From the IMG/VR virus record IMGVR_UViG_3300043470_000794, positions 1 to 59,416 of that record: a stretch of 59,416 bases of DNA, one strand, 5' to 3'. Below the pieces are notes generated by a model that was given only the letters and a program-made list of their open reading frames with translations, did not search any database and was not told the DNA's origin. Positions 10,007-17,680 of this stretch are shown here, piece by piece; the first letter of the stretch is position 1, and every line of letters starts with the position of its first letter. Origin of the DNA: a virus. The position numbers and the translations under genes were made by a program.

Positions 10007-10234
10007 ATGATAACAATACAAGAAGCTCATAAATATTTACAACTAGCAAATTTAGGAATGGCTAAGCAAATACTTTGCCCATTAGATAACGAACACTTAC
10101 CAATGGTGTCTTGGATGAATGAAGAAGATGAAGTTTACTTTTTATGTATAGCTTGTAACACTAAACTTACTCCTGGAGACTTTTTAGAAAAGAAAATAAA
10201 ACTTGTAATTCAAAACTTTACACAATCGTTATAA
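10007..10234 (+). CDS. small Cys-containing protein, probably leaderless mRNA
   Basis: A 75-residue rightward gene lying alone between leftward genes. Two cysteine elements, one in ILCPLDNEHLP and one CIAC, suggest a small metal-binding knuckle; the rest is helical and charged. A TAGAAT -10-like box at 9995-10000 ends 6 nt before the ATG, so the transcript may start at the A of the start codon. No ribosome-binding site is seen. Function unknown. Confidence 0.65.
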   Translation: MITIQEAHKYLQLANLGMAKQILCPLDNEHLPMVSWMNEEDEVYFLCIACNTKLTPGDFLEKKIKLVIQNFTQSL

Positions 10235-10301
10235 TTGTGTTTTTCAATAAATACGGTGTTTTGATTTTGCATAGAGAAAAAGTTTTGATATAATTCTTAC
10301 T

Positions 10302-10315
10302 GGGGGGTAGGGGGG
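10302..10315 (+). other. paired G6 tracts
   Basis: Two runs of six G separated by TA sit in the 118-nt gap between convergent genes, next to a TATAAT box (10289-10294) with a TTTGCA element 16 nt upstream. The tracts could form a quadruplex or be a transcription pause site. No gene is seen downstream on the plus strand, so an antisense or small RNA is possible. Confidence 0.4.
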
Positions 10316-10352
10316 AGAGGTTAGCAAATATCCTAAATATAAAAAATATAGG

Positions 10353-10685
10353 TTAAGCGGTAACATCTCCAGTAACTAATATAGGTCCCTGCAGAATAGT
10401 AGATATAACATTAGAGTTAGTCATTTCAATATCATAAACATACTTTTTACCTGCAACTAAATTAACAGACTGTGTAGCAGGAAGAGTAACTAATACTACT
10501 CCTTGGGAAGCATTTTCTATAGTAAAAGTAAACGATGCAACTACATCAGATTTTCCACGCTCTTTAATTTCTCCAGCAAAGTTATGACTAGTAACATTGT
10601 ATCTGACTAATCCGTCTGCTAGAGTCATTCTAAAAGCAAATGTATCTCCACGATATACTTTGAACGATTTAAATCCTGGTAACAT
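10353..10685 (-). CDS. BppU-like N-terminal domain baseplate/fibre protein
   Basis: A 110-residue beta-rich protein (FKVYRGDTFAFRMTL near the N-terminus, GKKYVYDIEMTN near residue 80) that resembles the Ig-like N-terminal domain of BppU-type baseplate proteins, which anchors receptor-binding proteins. The start overlaps the stop of the preceding fibre gene by one base, so the two are probably coupled. Similarity is general. Confidence 0.6.
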   Translation of the reverse strand: MLPGFKSFKVYRGDTFAFRMTLADGLVRYNVTSHNFAGEIKERGKSDVVASFTFTIENASQGVVLVTLPATQSVNLVAGKKYVYDIEMTNSNVISTILQGPILVTGDVTA

Positions 10686-12196
10686 TAACCTGTCACCACT
10701 ACTCGATAATCCCCTGATGTTGGTGCAGTATTGAAGTATACGGTTACTGTATCTACTGTGGCATACTCAACAGCAGTTTCAACCTGAGCATAAGGTGAAG
10801 CAGTTTCATAAACTTGAACGGTGACATCTCTTGTATTTAAGTTGTGTGTAATTGTGTATGAAGTAGCTGATCCACTTATAGCAGTAGCATACTTTCTGGC
10901 AATTGAATGCTCTACTGCTGCATCTGCAGTATCTTTAGGACTTGATACAGTCCAAAGATTTGATGTTTCATTCCACAAAATTGAAGCATTTGTGTACGAT
11001 CCACGCTCAACTTCAAGACCTGCATTCAAAGAAGGAGTTCCAGTTACAGTTGAATTAAGTAAGAACAAGTTATCTTCAACATTAATTGTTGAAGTTGAAA
11101 CTGAATTAATTGAACCAGTAACGTCAAGGTCTCCAGTTATTGTAAGGGTTCCGCCAATTGTTACATCATTTGGAAGACCAATCGTTACGGATCCAGAGTA
11201 TGGACCTACTCCAGTAGCGTTTAATTCAATTTCGTTGGCTGTTCCAGTAATGCTTGTTACGCCAGAGTTGGTAAAAGTGATTGTGTCTGTAGTTGCATCT
11301 GTTGTTACGGCTATTCCACTACCAACAACTGTTAAAGTATCAGCATTGGTATCTGCAGCTATGCTTGTTTGACCAGAAACTGCAATTGTCTTAAATATAT
11401 TTTGTGAAGAACCTTTATCCGTGTTTGTAAAGGCTAGAGTTCCAGCCCCAGTTGAGTTATCTGTATATGCTACAGAAATTCCATCGTGAGTAGCTGCAGT
11501 AATCATTGTAGAAGCGGTGTCTTCCACATACTCTTGAATTCCAGTTAGCGTTGAAGTTGTGTGATTATGTGAATCATCTGCTACTGCCGTTGTAATTTCT
11601 ACGTTACCAAGATTTGTTACGGTATTAGTACCTGAAACATCACCAGAAAGGGTAATTGAAAAATCTGCTACGTCAAAGTCAAGTGTATTATCGTCATCTT
11701 GGTAAGTTACAGAAATTCCATTTTCAGTGTTTGATGTTACCATTGCACCAATAGTGTCTGCTACCGCTTCGCTAAAATCTGAAATTTTTCCAGATGTAAT
11801 ATCTGGAATGTCTGTTGCTACAAGTGATCTAAATGTTGGAATAGCTGCTGTTGAACCAGTTCCTGGACCAGCAAGAACAGTGTTAACTGCTGCCGTATTC
11901 CATTCAAAGGCTAGAGTTCCAGTTGCACTCGCAGGAGAACCTGATACTGTAAATAAGTCTGGGGCATCAAGGGAAATAGAAACGGTTGGGGCATCATCTG
12001 TATAAGCAAGTGTCTTCCAAGCAGTACCGTTGTATACCTTTAGGTGGTTAGCTGAGGAATCACCAGCTGTCCAGTAGATTACTCTACCTGTTGTTCCTGT
12101 TGGATTAGTTGAAAAATCTTCAAAGATAAATCTTCTTGCCTTGTTAAGTCCAAGGTCTAAATCGACTGTAAATAGTCTAGATGCCATGTTGTTCAA
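10685..12196 (-). CDS. tail fibre protein
   Basis: The 503-residue product is Ser/Thr/Ala/Gly-rich and beta-repetitive, like phage fibres. It holds a [17 protein letters not shown] ... [11 protein letters not shown] ... [18 protein letters not shown] module (about residues 350-415) that recurs in the fibre at 46.8-49.0 kb. The C-terminal 75 residues ([19 protein letters not shown]) form a separate beta domain that is also seen in the next gene downstream (WTINHNLGFFPNVTIL). It lies in a leftward fibre cluster with a glycosyltransferase. Confidence 0.8.
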   Translation of the reverse strand: MNNMASRLFTVDLDLGLNKARRFIFEDFSTNPTGTTGRVIYWTAGDSSANHLKVYNGTAWKTLAYTDDAPTVSISLDAPDLFTVSGSPASATGTLAFEWNTAAVNTVLAGPGTGSTAAIPTFRSLVATDIPDITSGKISDFSEAVADTIGAMVTSNTENGISVTYQDDDNTLDFDVADFSITLSGDVSGTNTVTNLGNVEITTAVADDSHNHTTSTLTGIQEYVEDTASTMITAATHDGISVAYTDNSTGAGTLAFTNTDKGSSQNIFKTIAVSGQTSIAADTNADTLTVVGSGIAVTTDATTDTITFTNSGVTSITGTANEIELNATGVGPYSGSVTIGLPNDVTIGGTLTITGDLDVTGSINSVSTSTINVEDNLFLLNSTVTGTPSLNAGLEVERGSYTNASILWNETSNLWTVSSPKDTADAAVEHSIARKYATAISGSATSYTITHNLNTRDVTVQVYETASPYAQVETAVEYATVDTVTVYFNTAPTSGDYRVVVTG

Positions 12197-12217
12197 TTCC
12201 CTATTTTAAATTTACAA

Positions 12218-12706
12218 CTAGGTTAGGTATGCAGTACCGCTCATAGATGTATTCATAATAATTCTAACAGAACTTGTGTTCAAATATCGAATATCTGCCT
12301 CAATAATTCTGGGTGGAGTGTCATTATCTAATATTGTCACATTTGGGAAAAACCCAAGGTTGTGATTAATAGTCCAGTCATTTGATACCTCAGTTTGAGT
12401 ATGAACATATCTAACATGATTTACTGGATTAGCGTTAATATCTGGATAATCTATGGTTACATGTCCAGTTTTACCATTTACTGACTGAACCATAGCAGTA
12501 GTTTCAACGTTTGAAACTTGTACGGCTAAGTCTGGTGCATTATCTGTAAGGGTAACTGAAGTAATAGAATCGGTGGTATCAATAGTTACCACATCTACAT
12601 CTTGGACAGTATTAACGGATACAGAATTAATTTCTTCTACTGGAGAAACTGTTATGGTATCAAGTATTTCAACTTCTGTAATTGTAATAGTATCTGGAAT
12701 AGCCAT
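12218..12706 (-). CDS. tail/baseplate-associated protein
   Basis: A 162-residue protein. The first 75 residues are Val/Thr/Ile/Asp repeats, probably a beta-prism or helix. Then comes VQSVNGKTGHVTI, a motif common in phage fibre proteins, and a C-terminal domain with NDWTINHNLGFFPNV shared with the 503-residue fibre. It ends 21 nt before the fibre start, which suggests co-transcription. A virion adhesin role is inferred. Confidence 0.65.
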   Translation of the reverse strand: MAIPDTITITEVEILDTITVSPVEEINSVSVNTVQDVDVVTIDTTDSITSVTLTDNAPDLAVQVSNVETTAMVQSVNGKTGHVTIDYPDINANPVNHVRYVHTQTEVSNDWTINHNLGFFPNVTILDNDTPPRIIEADIRYLNTSSVRIIMNTSMSGTAYLT

Positions 12707-12713
12707 ACTTTGA

Positions 12714-13661
12714 TTATAGCATTAATCGTGACTCAACATTATCAAAATGTTCAGTAACTACACGATTCCAATCATATTTTTCATGTACTTTTGGAGCTAG
12801 TTCAAACTGTTTGGTTGCCAGGCTTTCATAATTAGATACAACATATTCAATCATTCCTACAAAGTCCCAATACAGTGGCTTATACATTTTTCCAGGATGC
12901 CATTTTTGCCATGGGCTTTTAACTAAGTCCGATCCAATGCCAAGACCAAGATTAAATTCTTTATAATCACACCATTCCTCTGTACTTATTACTGGCATAC
13001 CAGTAGCCATTGCTTGAAGTGGAATTAGTCCAAATCCTTCTCCCCAAGATGGGTAAAGAAGAATGTGATGCTCATGCATTAATGTGATTAGATTAGAATA
13101 CGTCATGTCTCTGGCTATTACAGTTATGTTGGGCTCTCCTGGATCAAAATCTGCACCCTCATATGTTTTAACTGTTAGGTGATAATCCATATTGCCCTTG
13201 TAAAGCTCTAGGAACGCCTTAGTGACATCTGGCAGGTTTTTTCGTAGTGCAGGGTAGCCAATGTGCAGAAACTTTACAGGACCCTCTAGTGACCTTTTCT
13301 TAGGAACAAACCTTTCGTCTACTCCATGTGGAAATACAAATATTTCTCTGTCAAAGTAGTTTTCAAAAACATCTTTTGTAAATTTGTTTGGAACCCATAA
13401 CTCATCACATTTTGAGTTGATTATGTCTTTCCATCCTTCTTGCAATTCTGTAGATTCCCATGCAACGTATCCAACTTTTACGGAGTTGGTATCTTCTGAA
13501 AATTTGTAAAAATTTGGATGGGTAAAATTAAACTCTAAGTCAGCACCTCTATCGATATAGATCTTGTGCTTTGTTTCATTTATGGTCTTTAATAAACGCA
13601 TAGTAACGTAACCATGCCCAGTCTGTGGAGCACCACAGCCATTGCTAAAGCTAATTCTCAT
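12714..13661 (-). CDS. GT4-type glycosyltransferase
   Basis: A 315-residue cytosolic enzyme of the GT-B/GT4 type, which moves a sugar from a nucleotide donor to an acceptor. The C-terminal half has the family pattern: FLHIGYPALRKN, then ITVIARDMTYSNLITLMHEH, then LLYPSWGEGFGLIPLQAMATG with the E-x7-E-like donor site, then PVISTE. The N-terminal domain (NGCGAPQTGHGYVT) is short. It may glycosylate fibres, DNA or host surface sugars; the sequence does not say which. Confidence 0.82.
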   Translation of the reverse strand: MRISFSNGCGAPQTGHGYVTMRLLKTINETKHKIYIDRGADLEFNFTHPNFYKFSEDTNSVKVGYVAWESTELQEGWKDIINSKCDELWVPNKFTKDVFENYFDREIFVFPHGVDERFVPKKRSLEGPVKFLHIGYPALRKNLPDVTKAFLELYKGNMDYHLTVKTYEGADFDPGEPNITVIARDMTYSNLITLMHEHHILLYPSWGEGFGLIPLQAMATGMPVISTEEWCDYKEFNLGLGIGSDLVKSPWQKWHPGKMYKPLYWDFVGMIEYVVSNYESLATKQFELAPKVHEKYDWNRVVTEHFDNVESRLML

Positions 13662-13665
13662 TTTT

Positions 13666-13965
13666 CTACTTTTGTTCTAGTTTGTCTAAACGCTGTTCAA
13701 TACGGGCAACTGCATCTTTAATAGATGTTCCGTGGTTTGGTCTCATTTCAAAGGATATGCAAGCAATTTCTTCTTCCATAAACCTTAATCTTTCTTGTAG
13801 TCCAGGACGACCTTCAAATCCTGGTCTTTCTTCTTCGCCAAAGTAATCGTCTAGGAAGTGTATAAATCTTTTTGTTAGCTTTGAGGCTTTGTAAACCCCA
13901 ACACCAATAACTCCAATTGCTGTAACTGTAGCAGCTAACATCATTAGGAATTCATTGGCACTCAT
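13666..13965 (-). CDS. small membrane protein with C-terminal coiled coil
   Basis: 99 residues: a transmembrane segment at about residues 8-27 (MLAATVTAIGVIGVGVYKA), then a charged region, then a predicted coiled coil (IKDAVARIEQRLDKLEQK). The arrangement resembles actinophage membrane proteins annotated as DUF2746, which often sit near holin genes. A holin-like gene lies 25 nt upstream. Confidence 0.65.
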   Translation of the reverse strand: MSANEFLMMLAATVTAIGVIGVGVYKASKLTKRFIHFLDDYFGEEERPGFEGRPGLQERLRFMEEEIACISFEMRPNHGTSIKDAVARIEQRLDKLEQK

Positions 13966-13990
13966 ATTTAGTTATACACTCCCACAAGAA

Positions 13991-14290
13991 CTACTTTGAA
14001 GTAGTCTTCTTTGCTGTGGATTTCTTGGCAGGTACCTTTTTGGTAGCCTTCTTCACTGCTGCAACAACTTCTGCTGCAACCTGATCAGGGGAAGATTTGC
14101 CACTGATTTTACCAAATGCAATATCATTCTTATTAAAGTAGCGAATAGCAACTGGTGCTACTGCTGCAATAAGTGCATTTAGATATAGATACGGATCTGT
14201 TACACCTGCAAGATACAGGGCTACAGCAGCTCCGAGGAAAGAACGAGCATATGATTGCAAAATTGCAATGTTAGCTGGCGTTAGTTTCAT
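13991..14290 (-). CDS. putative holin (r1t-like) with Lys-rich tail
   Basis: 99 residues with two likely membrane segments (about 14-32 and 35-52), in a pattern like r1t-type holins of actinophages, followed by a Lys/Ala-rich cytoplasmic tail (KKATKKVPAKKSTAKKTTSK). Holins permeabilise the membrane at lysis. The tail resembles histone-like C-termini and might bind nucleic acid instead. Lysin genes are far away (50-53 kb). Confidence 0.55.
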   Translation of the reverse strand: MKLTPANIAILQSYARSFLGAAVALYLAGVTDPYLYLNALIAAVAPVAIRYFNKNDIAFGKISGKSSPDQVAAEVVAAVKKATKKVPAKKSTAKKTTSK

Positions 14291-14477
14291 TTTTTCTCCA
14301 ATTATTTTCGGCGTTATCGTGTGATAAACGGTAATTTATATTATACACTATTTCGGTTCGAAAAATCAAAATTTAAAAATTGAAAATTCGGCGGACGAGA
14401 ACAACCCCATACCCATAATGCTAAAATATACTAATATAACATGCAAGCATAGTATAAAAGTAGACAAAGCATATCCC

Positions 14478-14502
14478 CGTATGATATACTTTTATATTCG
14501 GA
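14478..14502 (+). promoter_or_regulatory. promoter before the 78-residue rightward gene
   Basis: A TATACT -10 box with a TG one base upstream (extended -10) has a TAGACA-like -35 about 18 nt before it. The downstream leader carries AAAGGA ahead of ATG 14515. Confidence 0.6.
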
Positions 14503-14514
14503 CAAAGGAACAAT

Positions 14515-14751
14515 ATGAGTGAAATTGAAGATGCATTAGAGGATCAAGAAATTAAGTCAATGAATGATAACTTAGGAACTATCCTATATATCATGTTAGG
14601 TCGTATTTACGATCAATTGACATTAATTGCTGATGCTCAAGGCAAAGGTGAAGATATGATGAAGCTTATGGAACTTCATCGTCAAGGACATTTAATGTCT
14701 CCAATTCCCACCCTCGCTTTACCAGATACTGAAAATTCTGAAGAAGAATAA
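14515..14751 (+). CDS. small acidic helical protein, unknown
   Basis: A 78-residue acidic, mostly helical protein (LGTILYIMLGRIYDQL is amphipathic). It is a single-gene rightward unit with its own promoter, an AAAGGA ribosome site and a shared bidirectional terminator, so it is likely real. No family was recognised. Confidence 0.72.
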   Translation: MSEIEDALEDQEIKSMNDNLGTILYIMLGRIYDQLTLIADAQGKGEDMMKLMELHRQGHLMSPIPTLALPDTENSEEE

Positions 14752-14758
14752 AAAAAGA

Positions 14759-14790
14759 AGCCCTAGATTTCTCTAGGGCTCTTTCTTTGT
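14759..14790. terminator. bidirectional terminator
   Basis: AGCCCTAGA and TCTAGGGCT form a 9-bp stem with a 4-base loop, followed by a T-rich run on the plus strand and preceded by an A run that serves the minus strand. It separates two convergent genes. Confidence 0.85.
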
Positions 14791-14794
14791 GACA

Positions 14795-15229
14795 TTACTT
14801 TCGTTTTCTACCTTCTTCGAAATTTGTAATTTCAATTGTTTTAGGCTTTTTGTGTTCGGGAATGTTTTTCACGACACAAACATATAGAATACCATCTGTA
14901 ATATCAGCACATTCTACTTCCATGTGCTCAGCTAGGGAGAATGTTCTTGTGAACTTACGCCCTGCAATTCCTTTGTGGATGTATTCATCATTTGTCTCTG
15001 GAAGTTCTCCAGTTACTGTCAAACAGCAATCCTCTTCAGTAAGAGTTAGATTTGACTTGTTATATCCAGCTACTGCCAATTCAATGACAAATTTATCATC
15101 ACCGATTTTTCTAACGTTGTATGGAGGAAAGCTAGTTGCATTTGTTTTTGCTAGAGTTTCTAGCTTTGGAAAAAAGCTTTCCCATCCGATCATATATGGG
15201 TCAGTAGCCCACGTTGTTGTATATTTCAT
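14795..15229 (-). CDS. Hsp20/IbpA-like small heat shock protein
   Basis: The 144-residue product is a clear alpha-crystallin-domain chaperone that holds unfolded proteins. It has FPPYNVRKIGDDKFVIELAVAGYN, CLTVTGELPE, YIHKGIAGRKFTRTFSLAEH and a C-terminal strand with KPKTIEI, in the same order as IbpA. It has its own promoter, whose -35 lies inside a 16-bp palindrome, and a leader of about 50 nt with AAAGGAG before the ATG. Confidence 0.92.
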   Translation of the reverse strand: MKYTTTWATDPYMIGWESFFPKLETLAKTNATSFPPYNVRKIGDDKFVIELAVAGYNKSNLTLTEEDCCLTVTGELPETNDEYIHKGIAGRKFTRTFSLAEHMEVECADITDGILYVCVVKNIPEHKKPKTIEITNFEEGRKRK

Positions 15230-15285
15230 GTTTTGCTCCTTTTAAGCGAGTTAAATTCACATCCCATAAGGCAATGTGTATAGAT

Positions 15286-15315
15286 ATTATACCAAATGAA
15301 TAGTTGAATATTCAA
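15286..15315 (-). promoter_or_regulatory. promoter of the Hsp20 gene
   Basis: On the minus strand, TTGAAT (15310-15315) and TATAAT (15286-15291) are 18 nt apart. The -35 box lies within the palindrome at 15302-15317, so occupation of that site would block or modulate this promoter. Confidence 0.68.
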
Positions 15316-15317
15316 CT
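15302..15317. promoter_or_regulatory. 16-bp perfect palindrome, operator candidate
   Basis: AGTTGAATATTCAACT is its own reverse complement. It overlaps the hsp20 -35 box and lies 20 nt upstream of a divergent small Cys-rich gene. A dimeric regulator is the simplest explanation. Confidence 0.65.
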
Positions 15318-15337
15318 GTTATTATACTGTTATCTAA

Positions 15338-15472
15338 ATGTTACCAAATTGTTATATATATACCCATAAATGTGAATATAATTTTAAATTTGATCAAAAT
15401 CCTTATTGCAAAGCTTTTGCAGGTCTAATTTCACAAAAATGTGAATGTGATTTTAATATGTATGATGCATAA
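15338..15472 (+). CDS. small Cys-rich protein
   Basis: A 44-residue open frame with five cysteines (one near the N-terminus, then KCEYN, YC and KCEC) that could bind zinc. It is divergent from hsp20, with a TATACT box about 8 nt before its start and no clear ribosome site, so a leaderless mRNA is possible. It is short, hence uncertain. Confidence 0.45.
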   Translation: MLPNCYIYTHKCEYNFKFDQNPYCKAFAGLISQKCECDFNMYDA

Positions 15473-15509
15473 ATTACAGAAAGCTTTTGATTTTATGTAG
15501 TGAGCCCAT

Positions 15510-15547
15510 AGCATAATGCGGTTATTTGAAACAAGCATAATGCGGTT
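15510..15547 (+). repeat. 14-bp direct repeat
   Basis: AGCATAATGCGGTT occurs twice (15510-15523 and 15534-15547), start to start 24 nt, in the gap between two small genes. The spacing of just over two helical turns fits a protein-binding site or a short iteron. Confidence 0.6.
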
Positions 15548-15573
15548 CTAGAAATAAAAAAGAAAGAGATGCC

Positions 15574-15639
15574 CTACCCTAAAGAGGATAGGACACCTGC
15601 AAGAAATAATCCAATGATGATGAATAAAACTATTTCCAT
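15574..15639 (-). CDS. 21-residue membrane peptide
   Basis: A very small frame that starts next to the stop of the preceding gene (TAAATG) and encodes an almost entirely hydrophobic single-span peptide. Coupling and composition support it; its length makes it tentative. Confidence 0.4.
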   Translation of the reverse strand: MEIVLFIIIGLFLAGVLSSLG

Positions 15640-15828
15640 TTACCCCTCAATCATTTCGATAACTACTGCACCAGTAGCACACACTGCACCAATAAAGGCA
15701 GTGGCAATCATAACATTGCCAGTCATACCATTTAAACCAATGACTAGTAGTTGTAGTTCAAGTAGTAGTGCAGGTAATGAAAATACCGCAATGCCTAGCA
15801 ATACATCACGCAAGTGAAATAGAAACAT
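15640..15828 (-). CDS. small two-span membrane protein
   Basis: 62 residues with two hydrophobic segments (about residues 8-30 and 36-57). The ATG at 15828 lies 4 nt after the stop of the upstream zinc-knuckle gene and is preferred to upstream non-ATG starts. Unknown function. Confidence 0.6.
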   Translation of the reverse strand: MFLFHLRDVLLGIAVFSLPALLLELQLLVIGLNGMTGNVMIATAFIGAVCATGAVVIEMIEG

Positions 15829-15832
15829 AGTC

Positions 15833-15943
15833 TTAGTCCTCACACATAATGCAGATAGCGGATTCAATTTCAAACGGTGCTAACTTGTCACCGCACACTA
15901 GGCAAGATGCCTTGGTGATTTGCTCTAATGCTAATTCATTCAT
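15833..15943 (-). CDS. small zinc-knuckle protein
   Basis: 36 residues carrying two CxxC pairs (CLVC and CIMC), a typical small zinc ribbon. It is first in a three-gene leftward operon with two membrane peptides. No family name can be given. Confidence 0.6.
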   Translation of the reverse strand: MNELALEQITKASCLVCGDKLAPFEIESAICIMCED

Positions 15944-16048
15944 TTGATTTAGCCTTTCTTGTTGTTATCTAATACTATGATTCAATCACACACCACTGAC
16001 AATTTCAAGCCAGAAACACCTAATTTAGGTAAACATTTGGTAAACTTT

Positions 16049-16080
16049 TTATCCACACCTGTGGACAATCCTGTGGATAA
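16049..16080. other. cluster of three DnaA boxes
   Basis: TTATCCACA (16049-16057, plus), TTGTCCACA (16060-16068, minus) and TTATCCACA (16072-16080, minus) lie within 32 bp. The first and third are perfect E. coli-type boxes, the second the actinobacterial form. The site is near the point where leftward and rightward transcription diverge, so it is a candidate replication origin or DnaA-regulated site. Confidence 0.75.
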
Positions 16081-16102
16081 CCTCCCGCCCCAAATTTTTG
16101 GG

Positions 16103-16111
16103 TTTGTCAAG
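16103..16111 (+). promoter_or_regulatory. TTTGTCAAG site, cassette 1
   Basis: First copy of a TTTGTCAAG element that follows a CCGCCCC stretch. It is 9 nt upstream of a perfect TGTGA-N6-TCACA box and about 60 nt upstream of a promoter element. Confidence 0.6.
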
Positions 16112-16120
16112 TTAAGATCG

Positions 16121-16136
16121 TGTGATTAAGGTCACA
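16121..16136. promoter_or_regulatory. CRP/GlxR-type palindrome, cassette 1
   Basis: TGTGATTAAGGTCACA matches the TGTGA-N6-TCACA consensus bound by CRP-family regulators such as mycobacterial Crp and GlxR. It lies about 28 nt upstream of the promoter element for the first rightward gene. Confidence 0.65.
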
Positions 16137-16163
16137 GAAAATGCTCACCAAAAATGACCAAAA

Positions 16164-16186
16164 TTGTCAGACCCCTATGCTAGGCT
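16164..16186 (+). promoter_or_regulatory. repeated promoter element 1
   Basis: TTGTCA, 11 nt, then TAGGCT with TG one base upstream (extended -10). The intervening GACCCCTATGC is nearly invariant among copies. It precedes the gene at 16216. Confidence 0.8.
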
Positions 16187-16215
16187 GTAAGCATAGATAA
16201 AGAAAGGGGTTCAAA

Positions 16216-16347
16216 ATGAACTTACTAAATGAAACAGAATTCATCTGTTGCTTTTGTGAAAGCGAAATGGATTCAGAGCAGGTGTTCTGCTGTGATACCT
16301 ATAAAGGTAAAATGACCGTTCAAGAGTTTAACGAATTCTACGGATAA
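16216..16347 (+). CDS. small Cys-rich protein
   Basis: A 43-residue product with five cysteines (CCFC and later CC) and acidic residues, perhaps a zinc knuckle. GAAAGGGG lies before the ATG and promoter element 1 is about 30 nt upstream. First gene of the rightward module. Confidence 0.6.
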   Translation: MNLLNETEFICCFCESEMDSEQVFCCDTYKGKMTVQEFNEFYG

Positions 16348-16350
16348 AAA

Positions 16351-16373
16351 CTGTCAGACCTCTCTGATAGTAT
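16351..16373 (+). promoter_or_regulatory. repeated promoter element 2
   Basis: CTGTCA, 11 nt, TAGTAT with TG upstream. It precedes the gene at 16407. Confidence 0.78.
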
Positions 16374-16406
16374 CAACTTAACAAACAAAAGAAAGGTAGT
16401 CACCAA

Positions 16407-16592
16407 ATGACTTACACTGTAACAAATAAGAGAGATAACATCTCCAATGAATACATCTCTATTCATTCCGCCTTGCAAATGGTTGCAAGTTGCTATGACG
16501 GTGCAGGAATTACCTGCGAGGTTGTCAATAACGAAACAGGCGAACAGGTAGAACTGTATCGCAATCCCCTAACAGGTTGGAGAGTGGCTTAA
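16407..16592 (+). CDS. small hypothetical protein
   Basis: 61 residues, soluble, beginning MTYTVTNKRDNIS. It has GAAAGG upstream and promoter element 2. Its stop is followed directly by the next start. Unknown. Confidence 0.65.
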   Translation: MTYTVTNKRDNISNEYISIHSALQMVASCYDGAGITCEVVNNETGEQVELYRNPLTGWRVA

Positions 16593-16742
16593 ATGGCTTA
16601 CACTAAAATAAAGAATGCACGACTCTTACTAGATGCCGTCAATGGCTTAGAGTTGATGCTAAAGCACGACCCAGAAAATCAGAGAATGATTAACTACTAC
16701 AATACCCAAATCCAAATCTTGACTAGGCGTGTCTACAAATAA
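16593..16742 (+). CDS. small helical protein
   Basis: 49 residues, basic and helical (ARLLLDAVNGLELMLKHD). The ATG abuts the upstream stop (TAAATG), which suggests coupling. Unknown. Confidence 0.6.
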   Translation: MAYTKIKNARLLLDAVNGLELMLKHDPENQRMINYYNTQIQILTRRVYK

Positions 16743-16744
16743 AA

Positions 16745-16767
16745 TTGTCAGACCCCTATGATAAAGT
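16745..16767 (+). promoter_or_regulatory. repeated promoter element 3
   Basis: TTGTCA, 11 nt, TAAAGT with TG upstream. It precedes the gene at 16799. Confidence 0.8.
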
Positions 16768-16798
16768 GAAACTAACAAACAAACGAAAGGTTGCCACA

Positions 16799-17014
16799 AT
16801 GACAACACTAAACACTAAAGATTACATCAAAGCCCACGATGCATTGGGTTGGATTCAATACCCAAACTCCTATGACAATCGCCTAGCGTATCTATCACTA
16901 GCAACGATTTTAGAAATCTGCATCAACAAGAAAATGGGTATCAACCAAATTCAAGAAATGCTAGATGAAATGACCAAAGGCGAACAAGCCGTACTAGAAA
17001 GTTTGATGAAATAA
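16799..17014 (+). CDS. hypothetical protein
   Basis: 71 residues from the ATG preceded by GAAAGG; an upstream in-frame TTG extension would overlap promoter element 3 and is rejected. The product is helical and ends TKGEQAVLESLMK. The next start overlaps its stop (TAATG). Confidence 0.68.
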   Translation: MTTLNTKDYIKAHDALGWIQYPNSYDNRLAYLSLATILEICINKKMGINQIQEMLDEMTKGEQAVLESLMK

Positions 17015-17181
17015 TGATGACAAGAAAAGACTATGTAGCCGTTGCAGAAATTCTAAACGCTTACCACCTAGACATTGAAACACAAACGTTTGAGGATTTG
17101 CTTTCAGACTTTCAAACATTTTTCAAAAGAGATAATTCAAACTTCGACCTAACACGATTCAGAGATGCGGTAATCAAATAA
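17014..17181 (+). CDS. hypothetical protein (MTRKDYVA type)
   Basis: 55 residues with an N-terminal MMTRKDYVAVAEIL, similar in style to short proteins found in many actinophages. TAATG overlaps join it to both neighbours. Function unknown. Confidence 0.65.
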   Translation: MMTRKDYVAVAEILNAYHLDIETQTFEDLLSDFQTFFKRDNSNFDLTRFRDAVIK

Positions 17182-17333
17182 TGAAATTCGTACACAATAA
17201 AATTGACGGAACTTTCGTAATTGGAATTAGTTTCTCAAATTACTACAGTAAAAAACTAGGTAGAAAAAATACCTCGTTAATTTTTGATCTTGGTTCTCAT
17301 TCGTTTGCATTTGTGTTGAGAGGTGAATACTAA
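17181..17333 (+). CDS. small beta-rich protein
   Basis: 50 residues, coupled to the previous gene by one-base overlap. No domain recognised. Confidence 0.55.
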   Translation: MKFVHNKIDGTFVIGISFSNYYSKKLGRKNTSLIFDLGSHSFAFVLRGEY

Positions 17334-17414
17334 ATGAATAGTTTTTATTCTTGGGTTTTAATTTTATCCCTTGCAGGTTTAGTTTATTTGCTTGTAGATA
17401 AATTTACAGACTAA
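17334..17414 (+). CDS. 26-residue membrane peptide
   Basis: One hydrophobic span (residues about 6-20) with a charged end. Its ATG abuts the upstream stop. Tentative because of size. Confidence 0.42.
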   Translation: MNSFYSWVLILSLAGLVYLLVDKFTD

Positions 17415-17427
17415 AAAAAACAAAAGC

Positions 17428-17463
17428 TTCTGGGCGTGTCGTTTGACATTCCCAGAAATTTTT
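17428..17463 (+). terminator. terminator
   Basis: TTCTGGG pairs with CCCAGAA, and inside it TGTC pairs with GACA; five Ts follow. It closes the 16.8-17.4 kb transcription unit. Confidence 0.75.
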
Positions 17464-17473
17464 GCCCGCCCCG

Positions 17474-17536
17474 TTTTCCACAGGTTATCCACAGCTGTTA
17501 AGAACTTGTGTATAAGTCACTGAAATCTGTGGATTA
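17474..17536. other. second DnaA-box cluster
   Basis: TTTTCCACA (17474-17482), TTATCCACA (17485-17493) and TGTGGATTA (17528-17536, minus-strand TAATCCACA) lie in an intergenic gap. One box is perfect, two differ by one base from TTATCCACA. Confidence 0.6.
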
Positions 17537-17581
17537 TTGTTTACCTATTGTTCATCTTAGACACGCCTCTAGATACCAAAA

Positions 17582-17604
17582 ATGTCAGACCCCTATGCTA
17601 AAGT
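17582..17604 (+). promoter_or_regulatory. repeated promoter element 4
   Basis: ATGTCA, 11 nt, TAAAGT with TG upstream. It drives a leader of about 90 nt before ATG 17702. Confidence 0.78.
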
Positions 17605-17620
17605 GAAACTATAAATAAAT

Positions 17621-17680
17621 AGTTAAGTATGAGCCTAGCAAATAATCCTACCTACGGTGAGCCTAGCAAATAAGACTTAA
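17621..17680 (+). promoter_or_regulatory. structured leader with 16-bp direct repeats
   Basis: TGAGCCTAGCAAATAA occurs at 17630-17645 and 17658-17673. The pair is enclosed by GTTAAGT and ACTTAAC, which can form a stem. This is the longest leader in the rightward module and may regulate the downstream genes. Confidence 0.5.
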
